A DNA stretch of 64,000 nt from Lepas anatifera. Taxonomy: Eukaryota; Arthropoda; Thecostraca; Lepadidae. Where the stretch lies: assembly GCA_034440635.1 (NCBI GenBank), contig JAOTON010000773.1, positions 1,237,501-1,301,500 of the forward strand. The letters are read 5' to 3'. Position numbers and translations under genes: made by a program. This document shows, piece by piece, positions 1 through 10,557 of this stretch (position 1 is the stretch's first letter; each line of letters opens with the position of its first letter). The notes beneath the pieces were generated by a model, which was not told where the DNA came from, did not search any database, and worked only from the letters and a program-made list of their open reading frames with translations.

Positions 1-344
1 ACTCAGTTTGTTCCGAAAAGAAGTGTCTCAGTTTTTACTCTTTAACTCCCCCGATGCCTCAGGGAGGAACATGTTTATGTTGAATTATTTCATGATGGGC
101 ATCTAGCTGTCTCCACCAAAGTAACGATAGTATGGTAAAATTACATTAATACAGTGCCCAATTGAGACAGCATATGAAATTCAAAATTTACCTCTTGTAA
201 AAGTTACAACGATAAGGGGGTGTCTGGCTCGACTAAAAATTAACCTTTGTTCATCATATAAATTTAACTGTTAGAAAGGCAAACCAAATATTAGGAATAT
301 TAATATGATCTTTTCAGGCAAGTCGAGTCCCCGGTCGACTTAAG

Positions 345-863
345 TGCGATCCAATACTTGCAGCCTATTTTGGAAAAATTCGCTCCCTTTTAGAATATGG
401 ATGCGTCATTTGGGGTGGTGCCTCAAAAACTCAACTAGAAAGATTAGACAAACATTCAGCATAAGTTTTTTATCTGGTTAGCCTCACACACACTCCCCTC
501 CCCCGGCCTTCAGAATATCTGTCCTATTTGGAACTTCTTGTTCACTTCAAGGTATCGAGCCTGGCCAGTAGACGGGTCCAATACGATATTCTATTCGTCC
601 ATAAAATTTTAACTGGAAATTTTGACTGCGCCTATCTACCAGTTTCCCCTTACACATCCCAACTAGGAATACGAGAGCATCGGCAAATAGTTTGTTGCAC
701 ATTCCATTTGCAAGGGTAGAGACAGTAAAACGCGGTTTTTTGCCGAGCCGCGATAAACACAAACATATTTGTTCACTCCCAGCCTCAATCTGACCTCTTT
801 CACGATTCTTCCTCTGCTTTTAAATCCGAAGTAAAAAATTATGTTAAACAACTGACGAGCTAG
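345..863 (+). pseudogene. LINE (non-LTR retrotransposon) reverse transcriptase, C-terminal remnant
   Basis: A decayed 3' end of a non-LTR retrotransposon of the Jockey/CR1 kind. In one frame, positions 360-461 encode a peptide containing RSLLEYGCVIWGG followed by TQLERLDK, the conserved stretch just after the reverse transcriptase core (typically 'R-x-x-LEY-x-x-x-x-W ... LE-x-x-Q'). The frame meets a stop at 462-464, and later parts continue in other frames with several stops. The last part, 798-863, encodes FHDSSSAFKSEVKNYV and ends at a TAG, matching the usual tail of these proteins ('S-x-x-x-F-K-x-x-x-x-x-x-L'). The DNA between them contains a stretch resembling the arginine-rich 'R-x-x-x-F-x-P-R' tail region. 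No endonuclease or catalytic YADD segment lies in the window; the element is 5'-truncated or runs off the left edge. It is not functional. The family assignment to Jockey versus CR1 is from memory and is uncertain. Confidence 0.72.
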
Positions 864-1233
864 GCATGTGTGGTGTTATAAATGAGATGAGCTGTAATTG
901 GGTGACGCACGATTACCTGTTGCTCATCAACTGCAATAAGAAAAAATGATGGCAGCGTCCATGCAAACACATACTCCCACATATTTAAAGCCTTTCGAAT
1001 TTCATGGGGGGGGTGGATGACCAATACGGTGTTAAATTCCCTATCCAGTTAAAAGATCAGGCTAGGTTCCGATTGGCCTTACCTAATTTTCCAGCCCAGG
1101 TCGCTTTGAATGCTGAAAAGTAGAATAGCCTGGCACTTGCTCCTCAATAATAGCTTGCATTTGCAGTTGCTATTTTTCAAAGTTTGCAATGATTTCTATC
1201 TAATTTTGAGGCACTTTCGCGCCATCAAGTAGG
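864..1233. other. Sequence without recognised feature
   Basis: This probably includes the LINE 3' untranslated remnant near 864-960. Beyond that I see no gene, repeat or structured element. A short G run lies at 1003-1010. Confidence 0.4.
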
Positions 1234-1312
1234 CAGTGACGGATCTAGGATTTCGTTAAGGGGGGCCCAGGCTCGGAGGGCGCCGAACCTGGGGGCGCCG
1301 AACCTGAGGGGC
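1234..1312. mobile_element. Partial GGCGCC-rich MITE (group D end)
   Basis: Begins with CAGTGACGGATCTAGG, a variant of the terminal inverted repeat used by the other hAT-like MITEs here. It continues with repeated GGCGCC-GAACCTG blocks like the 248-bp element at 17770-18017. A younger element, at 1321-1832, was inserted into it. Its other end was not found. Confidence 0.5.
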
Positions 1313-1320
1313 GCCAATTT

Positions 1321-1832
1321 CAGTCGCGAATCTAGCCGGTCGGTTTGGAAGGGACAAACCACTGTCGAAAAAAAAAAAAAAACGTCACGCAGTCAAAGCT
1401 ACGCCACCAATATCACTTGCCGGAAGAATTTTGGGGTATTTCAGACGAAAACCCAAAAAAGGGCTCGAGATACTTCTTCCTATCCAAGGCTGGCTATACT
1501 ATAACTGCTATATGGCCTTACCAGGCTGGTGGCCCCTAAGCCCCTATACTATAACTGAGAATTATTGATATTTACTCCATGATTCTGATGAAGGGTTGTG
1601 CCCGAATATATAATCTTCAGTGTTTTTACATTTCCGGATTCGAGGGGACAGGCCAGGGAACATCTTATCAAATTATGTTCTGTTTGAAGTTGAGAGTTGA
1701 AACACCAAAATCTTGCTTATAAACTAAAAGGAGTAGGGGAAAAGGAGGTCGATCGCTTTGGGGGCGAAACATAGTTTTGTCCCGAGCTTTTCCGTTTGGG
1801 GAATGCCATTTTTGCCCCTGGATCCGCCACTG
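1321..1832 (-). mobile_element. hAT-like MITE (group B) with perfect 8-bp target duplication
   Basis: Ends are CAGTCGCGAATCTAGC on the left and GGATCCGCCACTG on the right, forming an imperfect terminal inverted repeat. Both sides carry a perfect 8-bp duplication, GCCAATTT, at 1313-1320 and 1833-1840, as expected of the hAT superfamily. Read on the minus strand it matches the 366-bp copy at 16025-16390 over most of its length (shared AACGGAAAAGCTCGGG, TTTAGTTTATAA and CAACTCTCA blocks). It is longer because half of a foldback repeat sits inside it at about 1587-1680. There is no transposase, so it is non-autonomous. Confidence 0.85.
1587..1680. repeat. Half copy of foldback repeat family inside a MITE
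   Basis: Contains GATGAAGGGTTGTGCCCGAATATATAATC split over 1590-1620 and then GGATTCGAGG. These match the right arm of the long inverted repeats at 44304-44619 and 59731-60218. Only one arm is present. Comparison with the intact MITE copy at 16025-16390 shows this segment is an insertion. Confidence 0.7.
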
Positions 1833-1840
1833 GCCAATTT

Positions 1841-2159
1841 ACCACCCAAAAGGCGGCCAGTGTCAATGAAAACGCGTTTAAAAGGATTTGTAAATGCTTA
1901 TTTTCATGAAGGCTTCCTCTTAGTGAAGACATCTTCGCGTTTACCATCAAGCATATTTCGGGCCAGCTAACGACTGGTACCTTGGTAGAAAATGCTGAAA
2001 GCACCCCTGACGCTCACTGAAGCACGATGAGCAAATAATACATTTATCTTCGGTCATGGCAAAAACTGGGGCGTAGTATCCACCACCTCCACTTATCACA
2101 GTTGTCCTGGCTAACGGCTCCATACTGAAATACCCGATTGACGCTAACCTGAGCCTCAT
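1841..2159. other. Sequence without recognised feature
   Basis: No gene, tandem repeat or transposon end is recognisable, apart from an AAAGGCGGCCAGTG stretch at 1849-1862 that might be the worn end of the older MITE that begins at 1234. Confidence 0.3.
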
Positions 2160-2870
2160 GGGCCGCAGAACCTCTGCGGGCCTGGGCCCTGAGTTTTTGG
2201 TGACTTCCTGAGTTTATATCGAGTCCCTTCAGCTGATCTAGGACCGCTTTAGTTAACTAGGCTCTACACTGAACTTGAAACCTATATGTCGCCGCTGAAG
2301 CCTATTAAGCTTTTCGGGGCCCTTTTATTGATATAGGGCCCCATCAACAGGTCCCGGGCCCTCTGGGCTAAAAACTGGAGCTCTGGCTCTGCCCAAGCTG
2401 GATTAGTGTCCCTTAAGCTGGTCATTGTCCCTGGGCTGGTATCGTTTTCGTTTAACTGATATGATCCTTAGCTTGTTTGGGGCCCGCTGTGCGTATTTGG
2501 ACACTAGTTCGGCGAGCCACCCAGTAGTCTAGCCCTATTAAATTTATGGGCCTTCTGGCTTCTGCAGGTTCCCCTCGAGTGCCTGGGCCCCATGAGTTGA
2601 AAACTGAACCCCTGGGTTAGTTTTGGGTCCTGAGCCTTTTGAAACCGTTTAGATAGGTGGCACCCCGCTGGTCTTGAGAATCCTGTGTTGGCACTGAGGT
2701 CAAATGAGCTCGTCGGCGCCCTTATCTAGGTCCCCTTAACTGGCACGGGCCCTCAGCTGATTTTAGAGACCCAAATCCCTCCTCCCGGATTCCACCCACA
2801 CCAGATTTCCTGACTCCTGAGGGCCTGGGGTCATTGCGGATTTTTCAGGGATCAGGCTGGGGTCCCTCCC
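2160..2870. repeat. Degenerate GGGCCC-rich short-period repeat
   Basis: GGCCC/GGGTCCC motifs recur every 20-40 bases, with interspersed CTGAGTT, CAGCTGAT and CTGGGCT blocks. This has the look of an old, eroded tandem repeat with a unit of about 20 bp. It resembles the GGCGCC satellite at 3960-8465 in style (short G/C palindrome alternating with a pyrimidine-rich spacer), but the core palindrome is GGGCCC rather than GGCGCC. No coding potential is seen. Confidence 0.45.
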
Positions 2871-2875
2871 CGAGA

Positions 2876-3945
2876 CAAAGCTTACAACATGTCTCTGTCT
2901 ATATACTCTGCATCTGCCAGAGTTGAGCTAGAATCATTTTTAGGCACACTTCGCTTCCTCTCGTTACGGCGAATCATCAAATAATGCATAATATGACTAT
3001 ACTAGGTCAAAACATAAAATGACCTGACCTATGGGTGGGTCAAGGTCCCATCTAGCCTAGCATAGTCGGTATGCATATGAATCAAGTCACAATAGCAATA
3101 AAATGGTATCAAAATACGGGTTTTATCAATATTTCCTGCAAAGCAATTGACCCAAGTCTTAAAACCTGCTTAGGAAGCCCCAGATGAACTCTCAGAGGTA
3201 ATATGTCTAAACTTGCAACATAAACCGATAAAGAGGCCGAGGATACTATGATTTGGGGAATCCGAAGGTATTCCAAGCGGCGTCTGCAGACATAGAACAA
3301 TTTTTCGGAATTTCCGTTTTCCCGCATTTTCAATGGAGAGGTCTGATTCCTACCTGTCCTAGGTCATCGATGGGAAAATTCCGGGATAAATCTATTAGTA
3401 CTTTTTGGGCCCATTATTGGTACAAGCTTGAATTCGATAGGTTCCCCTTTTTTACTTACGCCACCTTAAACATTTTTGGGGTGGGTCACTTGAACTGCGC
3501 TGGTGACCTGACCTGAGATGACACAACCTTGAATTTTGAGGGAAAGTAGCGGATTGATCAATGATAAGGGTGACAAGTACTGTGTCGCTTGCGCCGCTTT
3601 TTCGTGCCACTGGGGACCTCGAGGGGTGTTCAACCCCCCAACGGCCGGAACGGGGCGTGAATACTCTAGAACAGGACTGAGGCCAAAGGAAGGCTCTAAA
3701 CAATGTCTGCAATTTTTGAGGTCAAGGTCCTTCAAGGTCATTGACCTATTCGGCACAACCCAACAAATTAGGCCTAATTTACGTATAACTAGCGCTGTGC
3801 CCAAGCTTACCAATGACCTTTGATCAAGCATTGATCATCAAGGCCAGTGACCTTTAAAATTGACCTGTAACCTGGATCTAAACACTGAATAACCTTTACT
3901 TTGATGTAATTGCATGCGTCATAATAGGTGTCGTAACATTATGCA
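2876..3945. repeat. Diverged copy of AGGTCA-rich dispersed repeat
   Basis: This segment aligns with the interior of the TTAA-flanked element at 38149-39529. Shared landmarks include AGCTTACAAC, GAGCTAGA, GCGAATC, the ATAATATGAC...CTAGGTCAAA stretch and GACCTGACCT. It carries roughly a dozen AGGTCA/TGACCT hexamers, some as direct repeats (TGACCTGACCT near 3022 and 3506) and some as near-inverted pairs (around 3720-3750). I did not find its terminal inverted repeats, so it may be truncated or older than the 38-kb copy. Confidence 0.6.
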
Positions 3946-5040
3946 ACGTCATTTGGGGCTGTCCCGAGTACCTGTGCTCATCGGACACTTACGCTCTCTG
4001 GGGGGCCTTTGCTTCGATGAGGCACCTTGCCCAGGGGCGCCTTCGCTCCCCAATGGCGCAACCTAGCTATCCAGGGCATTTTGCTGTTCGGGGTGCCTTT
4101 GATACCCAGTGGCCAGGGGCTTTTTCTTATCCAAGTTCACCTTGGTATTTGGGGCGTATTTTTATTCAAGGTAACCTATACCCAGTGGCGCCTCCTATGC
4201 AGGAGCGCTTAGGCTATCGGGCGGCAATTTGCTATCATAGGGCGCCTTATGCTCTCCTGGGCCCTATTCAGGGTGCCTCTGATATTCGGGCGCTTTTTCT
4301 ATCAGCAGGGTACCTGTGCCATCTTGGGGCTATTCTTATAGGGACGCTGCTGTTATTCAGAATACCTACACCACTGTCAGGGTCGCTTTGCTCGGCGCTT
4401 TACTTCTCAGGAGTTTGGCGCCCGCGCTTTAGGAATGCTTTGGCATCGATTGATTGCTCTATTATTGGGCTTAGGTGCGCGTGAACCTTGAGCTCATGTA
4501 GCGCCCATATTGTTGCTAAGGAACGCTTATGCTATCAAGGGCGCCTTTACTATCCAGGGCCGTGTTTTATTCAAGGCAGTCTGCTCTATCCACGGGCATC
4601 TGATATTTCGGGGCGGTGCCTAGGTTATTCAGGAGGCGTTTTTTTCACAGGGCGCACTATTGCTTTCCAGGGCGCCGTTACTGCCCAGGGTGTTTTTTAT
4701 CCGGGGCGCATATGCTGTCTAGATGTATTTTTAATCACAGACATGATTGAAATACATGCCCTACGTTATCCTGGGTGTTTTTGTTCCGGTGAGGCGCTAT
4801 TTTTCTTTTCGGCACCAGTTTATTAAAGGGCACCTATGTGTCGAGAACCTTTGTTATCTGGGGCTGCCTTCCTGTTAAGGGCGCCTTTGCTACCCAAAGG
4901 GAACATTTTACTTTAATGGGTGCCTATTTCCATCTAAGCGGGCTATGCTGTTTGGAGGCCTTTGCAAACATGGGGCGCATTTTCTATCAGGTGGCCTTTG
5001 CACTGAGGGCGCCTCTGCAATCCAGGGGCCCAAAATAGAT

Positions 5041-5335
5041 GGAGAATAAAATTTGAAATAAGGCGCTCGAACACTGAAATAAAGTGACTAGTTATCAGAA
5101 GAAGCGCTCATCTGTTGGCGGGGAGGACTGCTGGTTGGTGAGGGCAGCGTTCTCGGAAGTGGGGCGCACATACTGAAAAAGACACCCGGTTGCAGCGATG
5201 GAGCACTAAGCCTTCAGTTATAGGTTAACGAAATGTGGTTTAAGGCAGTCCATGCTCAAATTGAGCGCTCGAGCCCTGTAACAGAGCGCGACTGTCGGAC
5301 AGGTGTGCCAAACCATAGACAATAGGAAGCTGAAG
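5041..5335. other. Non-repetitive interruption in the GGCGCC array
   Basis: About 295 bases with only sparse GGCGCT/GAGCGC motifs, breaking the array into a left eroded block and a right block with higher-order structure. No terminal inverted repeats or poly-A that would mark an insertion were seen. Confidence 0.5.
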
Positions 5336-6464
5336 ATGGAAAGGGACACCTATGATATCCTGGGGCGCCTGTACTCTCAGGTGAGGCGCTTGTTTTTTTT
5401 CAGGCGCCTAGTTTATCCATGACCGCCTATGCTGTCCAGATCATCTATTTCAGAAGGGTTATTTTTGTGTCCAGGGCGCCTTTGCTATCAGGGCCATATG
5501 ATATATGTAGGGCGCCTTATGCGAGGCGCCTAGGCTGTCCAGGGGGCCGTCCTAACCAAGGCCGCCTTTCACTTCCCTGAAGTGCCTATTTCTATGTAAA
5601 GGGTGCATATATTATCTAGGAGTGCCCTTGATATCGGAGACGCCTTTTTGTCAGCGGCGCTTTGCTCTTGAGGGACGCTGCTCCAATCCAGGGTAGCTGA
5701 AGATGGATAAGGGACATCTATGTTATACAGAGGAGCCTGTACTTTTCAATGGGGCGCTCATTTTTTTCAAGCACCTAGTTTATCTAGAGCGCCTAGGCTA
5801 TCCAAGGCGCCTTTACTATCGGAGGGTGCCTTCCTGGGCACCTTTGCTGTCAAGCACTTGTGCCAGGGTTGTCTTTGTGTCAGTGGCGCCTCAAAGTGCA
5901 TATGATATCCGTGGGCGTTTATCCAGTGGGTGCCTGGACTATCAAGGGCACTTTTTCTATCCAAGGGTTGCATTTATTTTCTGAAGTGCCTATTTCTATT
6001 AAGGGTCTCCTATTCTGTCCAGGACACCTATGTTTCCCAGATTTGCCTTTGCTGCCCAGGGACGCCTTTGCTATCCAGGGCACCTTTCTTAACCAAGGGG
6101 CGCATTTTGCTTTCCTGGAGCACCTATTTCTATCTAAGGGGCGCATATGTTATCTAGGGCGCCTTTGATACCGGAGGCGGTTTTTGTCCAAGGGCGCCTT
6201 TGTCTTGGGGGCGCTGCTCCAATCCAGGGCAGCTGAAGGTGGATAAGGGGCATCTATGTTATACAGAGGAGCCTGTTTTCCCAGTGGGGCGCTCGTTTTC
6301 CTTCTCGGGCTCCTAGTTTATCCGGGCGCCTAGGCTGTCCAAGGCGGCTTTTCTATCGAAGGGTGCCTTCCTAGGGCGCCCTTGCTCCAGGGCGCCTTTG
6401 CTGTCCACAGCACTTGTGTTATCCAGGGTTGTCTTTGCTGTCAGGGCGCCTTTGCTATCAAGGG

Positions 6465-8370
6465 TGCATATGACATCCATAGGGTGCTTTTTCCATTGGG
6501 CGCCTAGGCTATCAAGGCGCTTTTTCTGCTCAAGGTGAGCATTTTATTTTCCTAAAGCACCTACTTCTATCTAAGGGGCGCTTATGCTGTACGGGGTACA
6601 TATGTTACAAGATTTGCCTTTGCTGCGCGGGCGCCTTTCTACCAAGGGCGCCTATGATATCCGTATGGCACTTTTCCAGTGGGCGCCTGGGCTATCAAAG
6701 GGCTTTTTCTGCCCAAGGTGAGCATTTTATTTTCCTAGGGCGCCTACTTTATCTAAGGGGCGCTTATGCTGTCGGGATACATATGCTACTAAGATTTGCC
6801 TTTGCTGCCCAGGGGCGCCTTTCCTAGCCAAGGGCGCATATGATATCCGTAGGGCGCTTTTTCCAGTTGGCGCCTAGGCTATCAAAGGCGGGTTTCTATC
6901 GAAGGGGTGCCTTCCTAGGGGCGCCTTTGCTACCAAGGGCGCCTTTGCTCCAGGGCGCCTTTGCTATCCAGGGGCGCCTTTGCTACCCAGGGGCGCCTTT
7001 GCTGTCCACGGCACTTGTGTTATCAGGGTTGTCTTTGCTGTCCGGGGGCGCCTTTGCTATCAGGGTGCATATGACATCCGTAGGGCGCTTTTTCCAGTGG
7101 GCGCTTAGGCTATCAAGGGCGTCTTTTTCTGCTCAAGGTGAGCATTTTATTTTCCTAAAGCGCCTACTTTTATCTTAGGGGCGGTTATGCTGTACGGGAT
7201 ACATATGTTACCAAGATTTGCCTTCGCTGCCCAGGGGCGCCTTTCCTAGCCAAGGGCGCATATGATATCCGTAGGGTGCTTTTTCCAGTGGGCGCCTAGG
7301 CTATCAAGGGCGCCTTTTTCTGCTCAAGGTGAGCATTTTATTTTCCTAAGCGCCTACTTCTATCTAAGGGGCGCTTGTGCTGTACGGGGTACATATGTTA
7401 CCAAGATTTGACTTTGCTGCCAAGGGGCGCCTTTCCTAGCCAAGGGCGCATATAATATCCGTAGGGCGCTTTTTCCGGTGGGCGCCTAGGCTATCAAAGG
7501 GCGCCTTTTTCTGCCCAAGGTGATCATTTTATTTTCCCAAGGCGCCTACTTCTATCTAAGGGGCGCTTATTTTGTCCGGGGTACATATGTTACCAAGATT
7601 TGCCTTTGCTGCCCAGGGGCGCCTTTCCTAGCCAAGGGCGCATATGATATCCGTAGGGCGCTTCATCCAGGGGCGCCTAGGCTATCAAAGGCGGCTTTTC
7701 TATCGAAGGGGTGCCTTCCTAGGGGCGCCTTTGCTCCGGGGCGCCTTTGCTGTCCACAGCACTTTTGTTATCCAGGGTTGTCTTTGCTGTCCAGGGCGCC
7801 TTTGCTATCAAGGGTGCATACGACATCCGTAAGGCGTTTTTTCAGTGGGCGCCTAGGCTATCAAATGGCGCCTTTTTCTACCAGGGTGAGCATTTCATAT
7901 TCCTAAGCACCTTTTCTATCTAAGGGGCGTTTGCTTCCAGCACCTGGGTTACCAAGATTTTCCTTTGCTGCCCAGGGGCGCCTTTCCTAGAACAGGGCGC
8001 ATGTGATATCCGTAGGGCGCTTCATCGGGGCGCCTGGGCTATCAAGGCGGGTTTCTATCGAAGGGTGCCTTCCTAGGGGCGCCTTTGCTCGGGGCGCCTT
8101 TGCCGTGCACAGCACTTGTGTTATCAGGGTTGTCTTTGCTGTCCGGGGGCGCCTTTGCTATCGAAGGGTGCATATGACATCCGTAGGGCGCTTTTTCCAC
8201 TGGGCGCTTGGGCTGTTAAAGGGCGCCTTTTTCTGCCCAAGGTGAGCATTTCATTTTCCTAAAGCGCCTACTTCTATTCGGGGCGCTTTGTGTCCGGGTA
8301 CATATGCTACCAAGATTTGCCTTTGCTGCCCAGGGCGCCTTTCTGCCAAGGGCGCATATGATATCCGTAG
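6465..8370 (+). repeat. Higher-order ~190-bp repeat block within the GGCGCC satellite
   Basis: Two related unit types occur. One contains AAGGTGAGCATTTTATTTTCCTA, then a ACATATGTTACCAAGATTTG stretch, then CCTAGCCAAGGGCGCATATG. The other contains TATCGAAGGGGTGCCTTCC, GCACTTGTGTTATCC and GGTTGTCTTTGCTGTC. Each ends at a CATATGAtATCCGTAGGG-like junction. The mixed order of the two types indicates repeated unequal exchange after the 20-bp array had already diversified. Confidence 0.8.
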
Positions 8371-8465
8371 GGCGCTTCATCGGGGGCGTCTAGGCTACCT
8401 GGGGCGCTTCATCCGGGGGGCCTAGGCTACTCAGGGTGTATTAGTTCCCATGGCGCAATCTTGCT

Positions 8466-8990
8466 ATCTAGTGGCGCCTTTTCTTTGCCGGGGCGCTTTT
8501 GTTAGCTTTTAAATTTCATCTGCAACATTTTACTGGGGCGCAAAGACCAGTAAAGGCGTCTAATGTTTGGGCGGGGCGCTTTGCCTGGTTTTAAGGGTAT
8601 GTGTTAATTCAAGTGGAATAAGTGGTATCTCACCTTGGCGCACGAGATGGGTACAGGCGGCCACTTTCGGGCGCCTTCGGCGCCGATATAGCTAAGCTCT
8701 ACTGGGGCGCTTGGGAGCTGGGGGCCGGCCTGTGGATCGTTGCAAGTAGGTACCTACACACGATTGTAAACATTGTTTAGCACTTCATCGAGCTCTGCAC
8801 CTACGGCGCCTCTCAACAAACAGTGCGATTTTTCCTCTAAGTGCCAAACACAGCGTGCAAACTCTCAGGAAAAGAATGCATATCTGGAGGGTTTTTCGAG
8901 GAGCTCACTTAGAAAAATCAACACCATTACACGACGACGGCAGTCTCTCTGAAATCACAGCGGGTTAGATGTGGAGAAACTGCTTGTTTA
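8466..8990. other. Right flank of the satellite, no gene recognised
   Basis: GGGGCGC motifs fade out over 8466-8720. From 8720 to 8990 I see unique-looking sequence without a recognised feature. Confidence 0.35.
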
Positions 8991-8999
8991 TTTAGTGGG

Positions 9000-9607
9000 T
9001 TAGTGGACGCATTTCACCGGAGCCGCCCGGTGCGGTGGCATCGTTCGAAGTCTCGATTTGTCACCGGATTCGTTTCGCCACCGTGCTGCGTTCCGCGTGT
9101 GCGCACTGATTGCGGCGCCTGTTGAGTGTCCTCCCCCGCCACCGGCCAAGTGGACTCGCCCGCCTGGTGGCGCCCCTGTAGCGCGCGGGACCGCCGTGAA
9201 TTCAGTGCACGCGGCACGGTGGAGGCGGTGTCTGTGAGAGTGGTGAGGAGGAGAGGGGGTGATAGGGAGACTGCTGGGCTTTGTACCTACGGAGGGCAGT
9301 ATGAGCGAGTTCGACTTACGCTTGGTGTGTTTTCACTCTGGAGATTAGTGAGCTGCAGTGAGAGTTTTCGAAGAGGCTTGTGATAAACAAAAGCGGTTTT
9401 TATCCGGCTTACGAATTTGCGGTGTGCAGCGTAAACATCAGCTTCTGAACGTGTTGAAACAGCGGTGCCAAAGCCCGTGTCCGAAAAAGCGTGTTTTGTA
9501 CGAAATTTGTTACCGCCAGCGCAGAGGAGTACAACAATTGGCCCTCGGATTACTCCGAGTTGCCCCTCCAGAAGCTAAAGAATCATGCACCGTCGCATTT
9601 CAGGTAG
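9000..9607 (+). other. CpG-rich segment with a strong splice donor: possible first exon
   Basis: From about 9010 to 9260 the sequence is rich in CpG and G/C, like an invertebrate promoter or 5' untranslated region. It ends in CAGGTAGGTAAGC at 9601-9613, a good splice donor in either of two registers (after 9603 or 9607). An in-frame ATG lies 19 bases before the donor (ATGCACCGTCGCATTTCAG). A second frame is open from 9458 to the donor and reads AEEYNNWPSDYSELPLQKLK, with balanced composition and a stop immediately after the junction, as an exon would show. No protein family is recognised. It may be a 5' exon, or the match may be fortuitous; no acceptor or downstream exon was identified. Confidence 0.25.
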
Positions 9608-9667
9608 GTAAGCTTCCTTGCGTGATGTGTGATACCCGGACTTAACATAAGATTCAGCAGCTGTGGT

Positions 9668-9829
9668 CAGAGTGGAATATGAGGGGGGGGGTGCTAGGGG
9701 AGCTCAATCCCCTCGAAATGTTCGAGTGCCCCTGGTTGTCTTGTCGGATGTTGTTCCGAGGCAATGGTGGGGGAGGTTCGAGCCCCGTAGCCCCCCCCAT
9801 ATAGGTATGAAGTCCTGGATTCCCCACTG
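9668..9829. mobile_element. hAT-like MITE (group A)
   Basis: A 162-bp element with subterminal blocks typical of group A: GGTGCTAGGGGAGCTCAA on the left and GGTTCGAGCCCCGTAGCCCC on the right, ending GGATTCCCCACTG. Flanks are GCTGTGGT (9660-9667) and GCTGTGCT (9830-9837), an 8-bp duplication with one mismatch. The terminal repeat is worn (CAGAGTGGAATATG). Non-autonomous. Confidence 0.75.
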
Positions 9830-9837
9830 GCTGTGCT

Positions 9838-10344
9838 CATTAAGATACTGGTCAAAGTGTGCTCAAATGGGCTGCTTATGCGGTAGCTCTCGGCATTTGC
9901 AATCATCACTACCTTTAAAGTGCACGAATCAGATATGATCTCGCTGGCGTTGGAGGCGTCTAGTTCTGTACCGCGGATAAATCTCCAGACATCAAAACTA
10001 TCCAGAGTTGGCGTCACCCTACGTCCACGAGCTTGTCAATAGATGTTTGCGAAAGTTTTGTCTTTGAAAACTATGAAGACATTTTTCGTTTCGCGAAAAT
10101 TCTGAGTAGAAATTTTCGTGTTTAAACGTTACATTCACCGCGGATGTCAAAGCAGATAAGATAGAGGCGAGACTAAGTAATGGATGAAATGGAGCTCTTT
10201 TATCTGTTCGTACCATAATTAGTTGTTGGGGAAAACAAGATCCCTCGGATGAGAGGCGGATGAACACCCGTTATTTTGGCGAGATTCGGTGGCCAAAAAT
10301 TGTTAATAACACCATATTTTAAAAAGAAAATCTGGCAAGACAGG
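9838..10344. other. Sequence without recognised feature
   Basis: No gene or repeat stands out. Short open frames exist on both strands but have no recognisable motif. Confidence 0.3.
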
Positions 10345-10352
10345 GTTTGGGC

Positions 10353-10502
10353 CATTGGCGGATGCAAGGGGGCTCAAGCCCCTCCGAAATGTTCGAGTGC
10401 CTATACCTAATCAATACATAGGCGGAGGCTGATCCGAGACAATGGTAGGGGCAGGCTCGAGTCCCCTAGTCACCCGAAATTTAAGCTCTGGATCCGCCAC
10501 TG
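10353..10502. mobile_element. hAT-like MITE (group A)
   Basis: A 150-bp element from CATTGGCGGATGCAAG to GGATCCGCCACTG, with the group A GGGGGCTCAAGCCCCTCCGAAATG interior. Flanks are GTTTGGGC (10345-10352) and GTTTGGGG (10503-10510), an 8-bp duplication with one mismatch. It is inserted beside or within the worn end of another element whose terminus is at 10557. Confidence 0.82.
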
Positions 10503-10510
10503 GTTTGGGG

Positions 10511-10557
10511 GTGGATGTCGTTTTTGCCCCCCATCCCTCTCCCTGGATGCGCCAGTG
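10511..10557 (-). mobile_element. Truncated group B MITE end
   Basis: Read on the minus strand this begins CACTGGCGCATCCAGGG and continues with a GGGGGGCAAAAAC stretch, like the start of the group B element at 16025. The rest of the element is missing or unrecognisable. Confidence 0.45.

Larger units (their letters stand above)
3960..8465 (+). repeat. GGCGCC-rich satellite / degenerate tandem array
   Basis: About 4.5 kb in which the palindrome GGCGCC recurs many dozens of times. It usually sits in a frame like GGGGCGCCTTTGCTATCCAA, so the basic unit is about 20 bp. From about 5300, higher-order structure appears: GCTGAAGATGGA blocks at about 5331, 5694 and 6228. From about 6470 to 8360 a larger unit recurs every 170-230 bp, marked by CATATGATATCCGTAGGG or CATATGACATCCGTAGGG at about 6470, 6654, 6840, 7068, 7259, 7449, 7640, 7818, 8000, 8170 and 8355. 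The many open frames across it follow from repeat composition and are not taken as genes. The left part (3960-5040) is the most eroded. Confidence 0.9.

Noticed and set aside
4017..8245. Many open frames of 60-155 codons through the GGCGCC array, with repeating AP-LLS-K-AP peptides
   Set aside because: They reflect repeat composition; the ~190-bp unit is not a multiple of three, frames are not kept between units, and there is no start or splice context.
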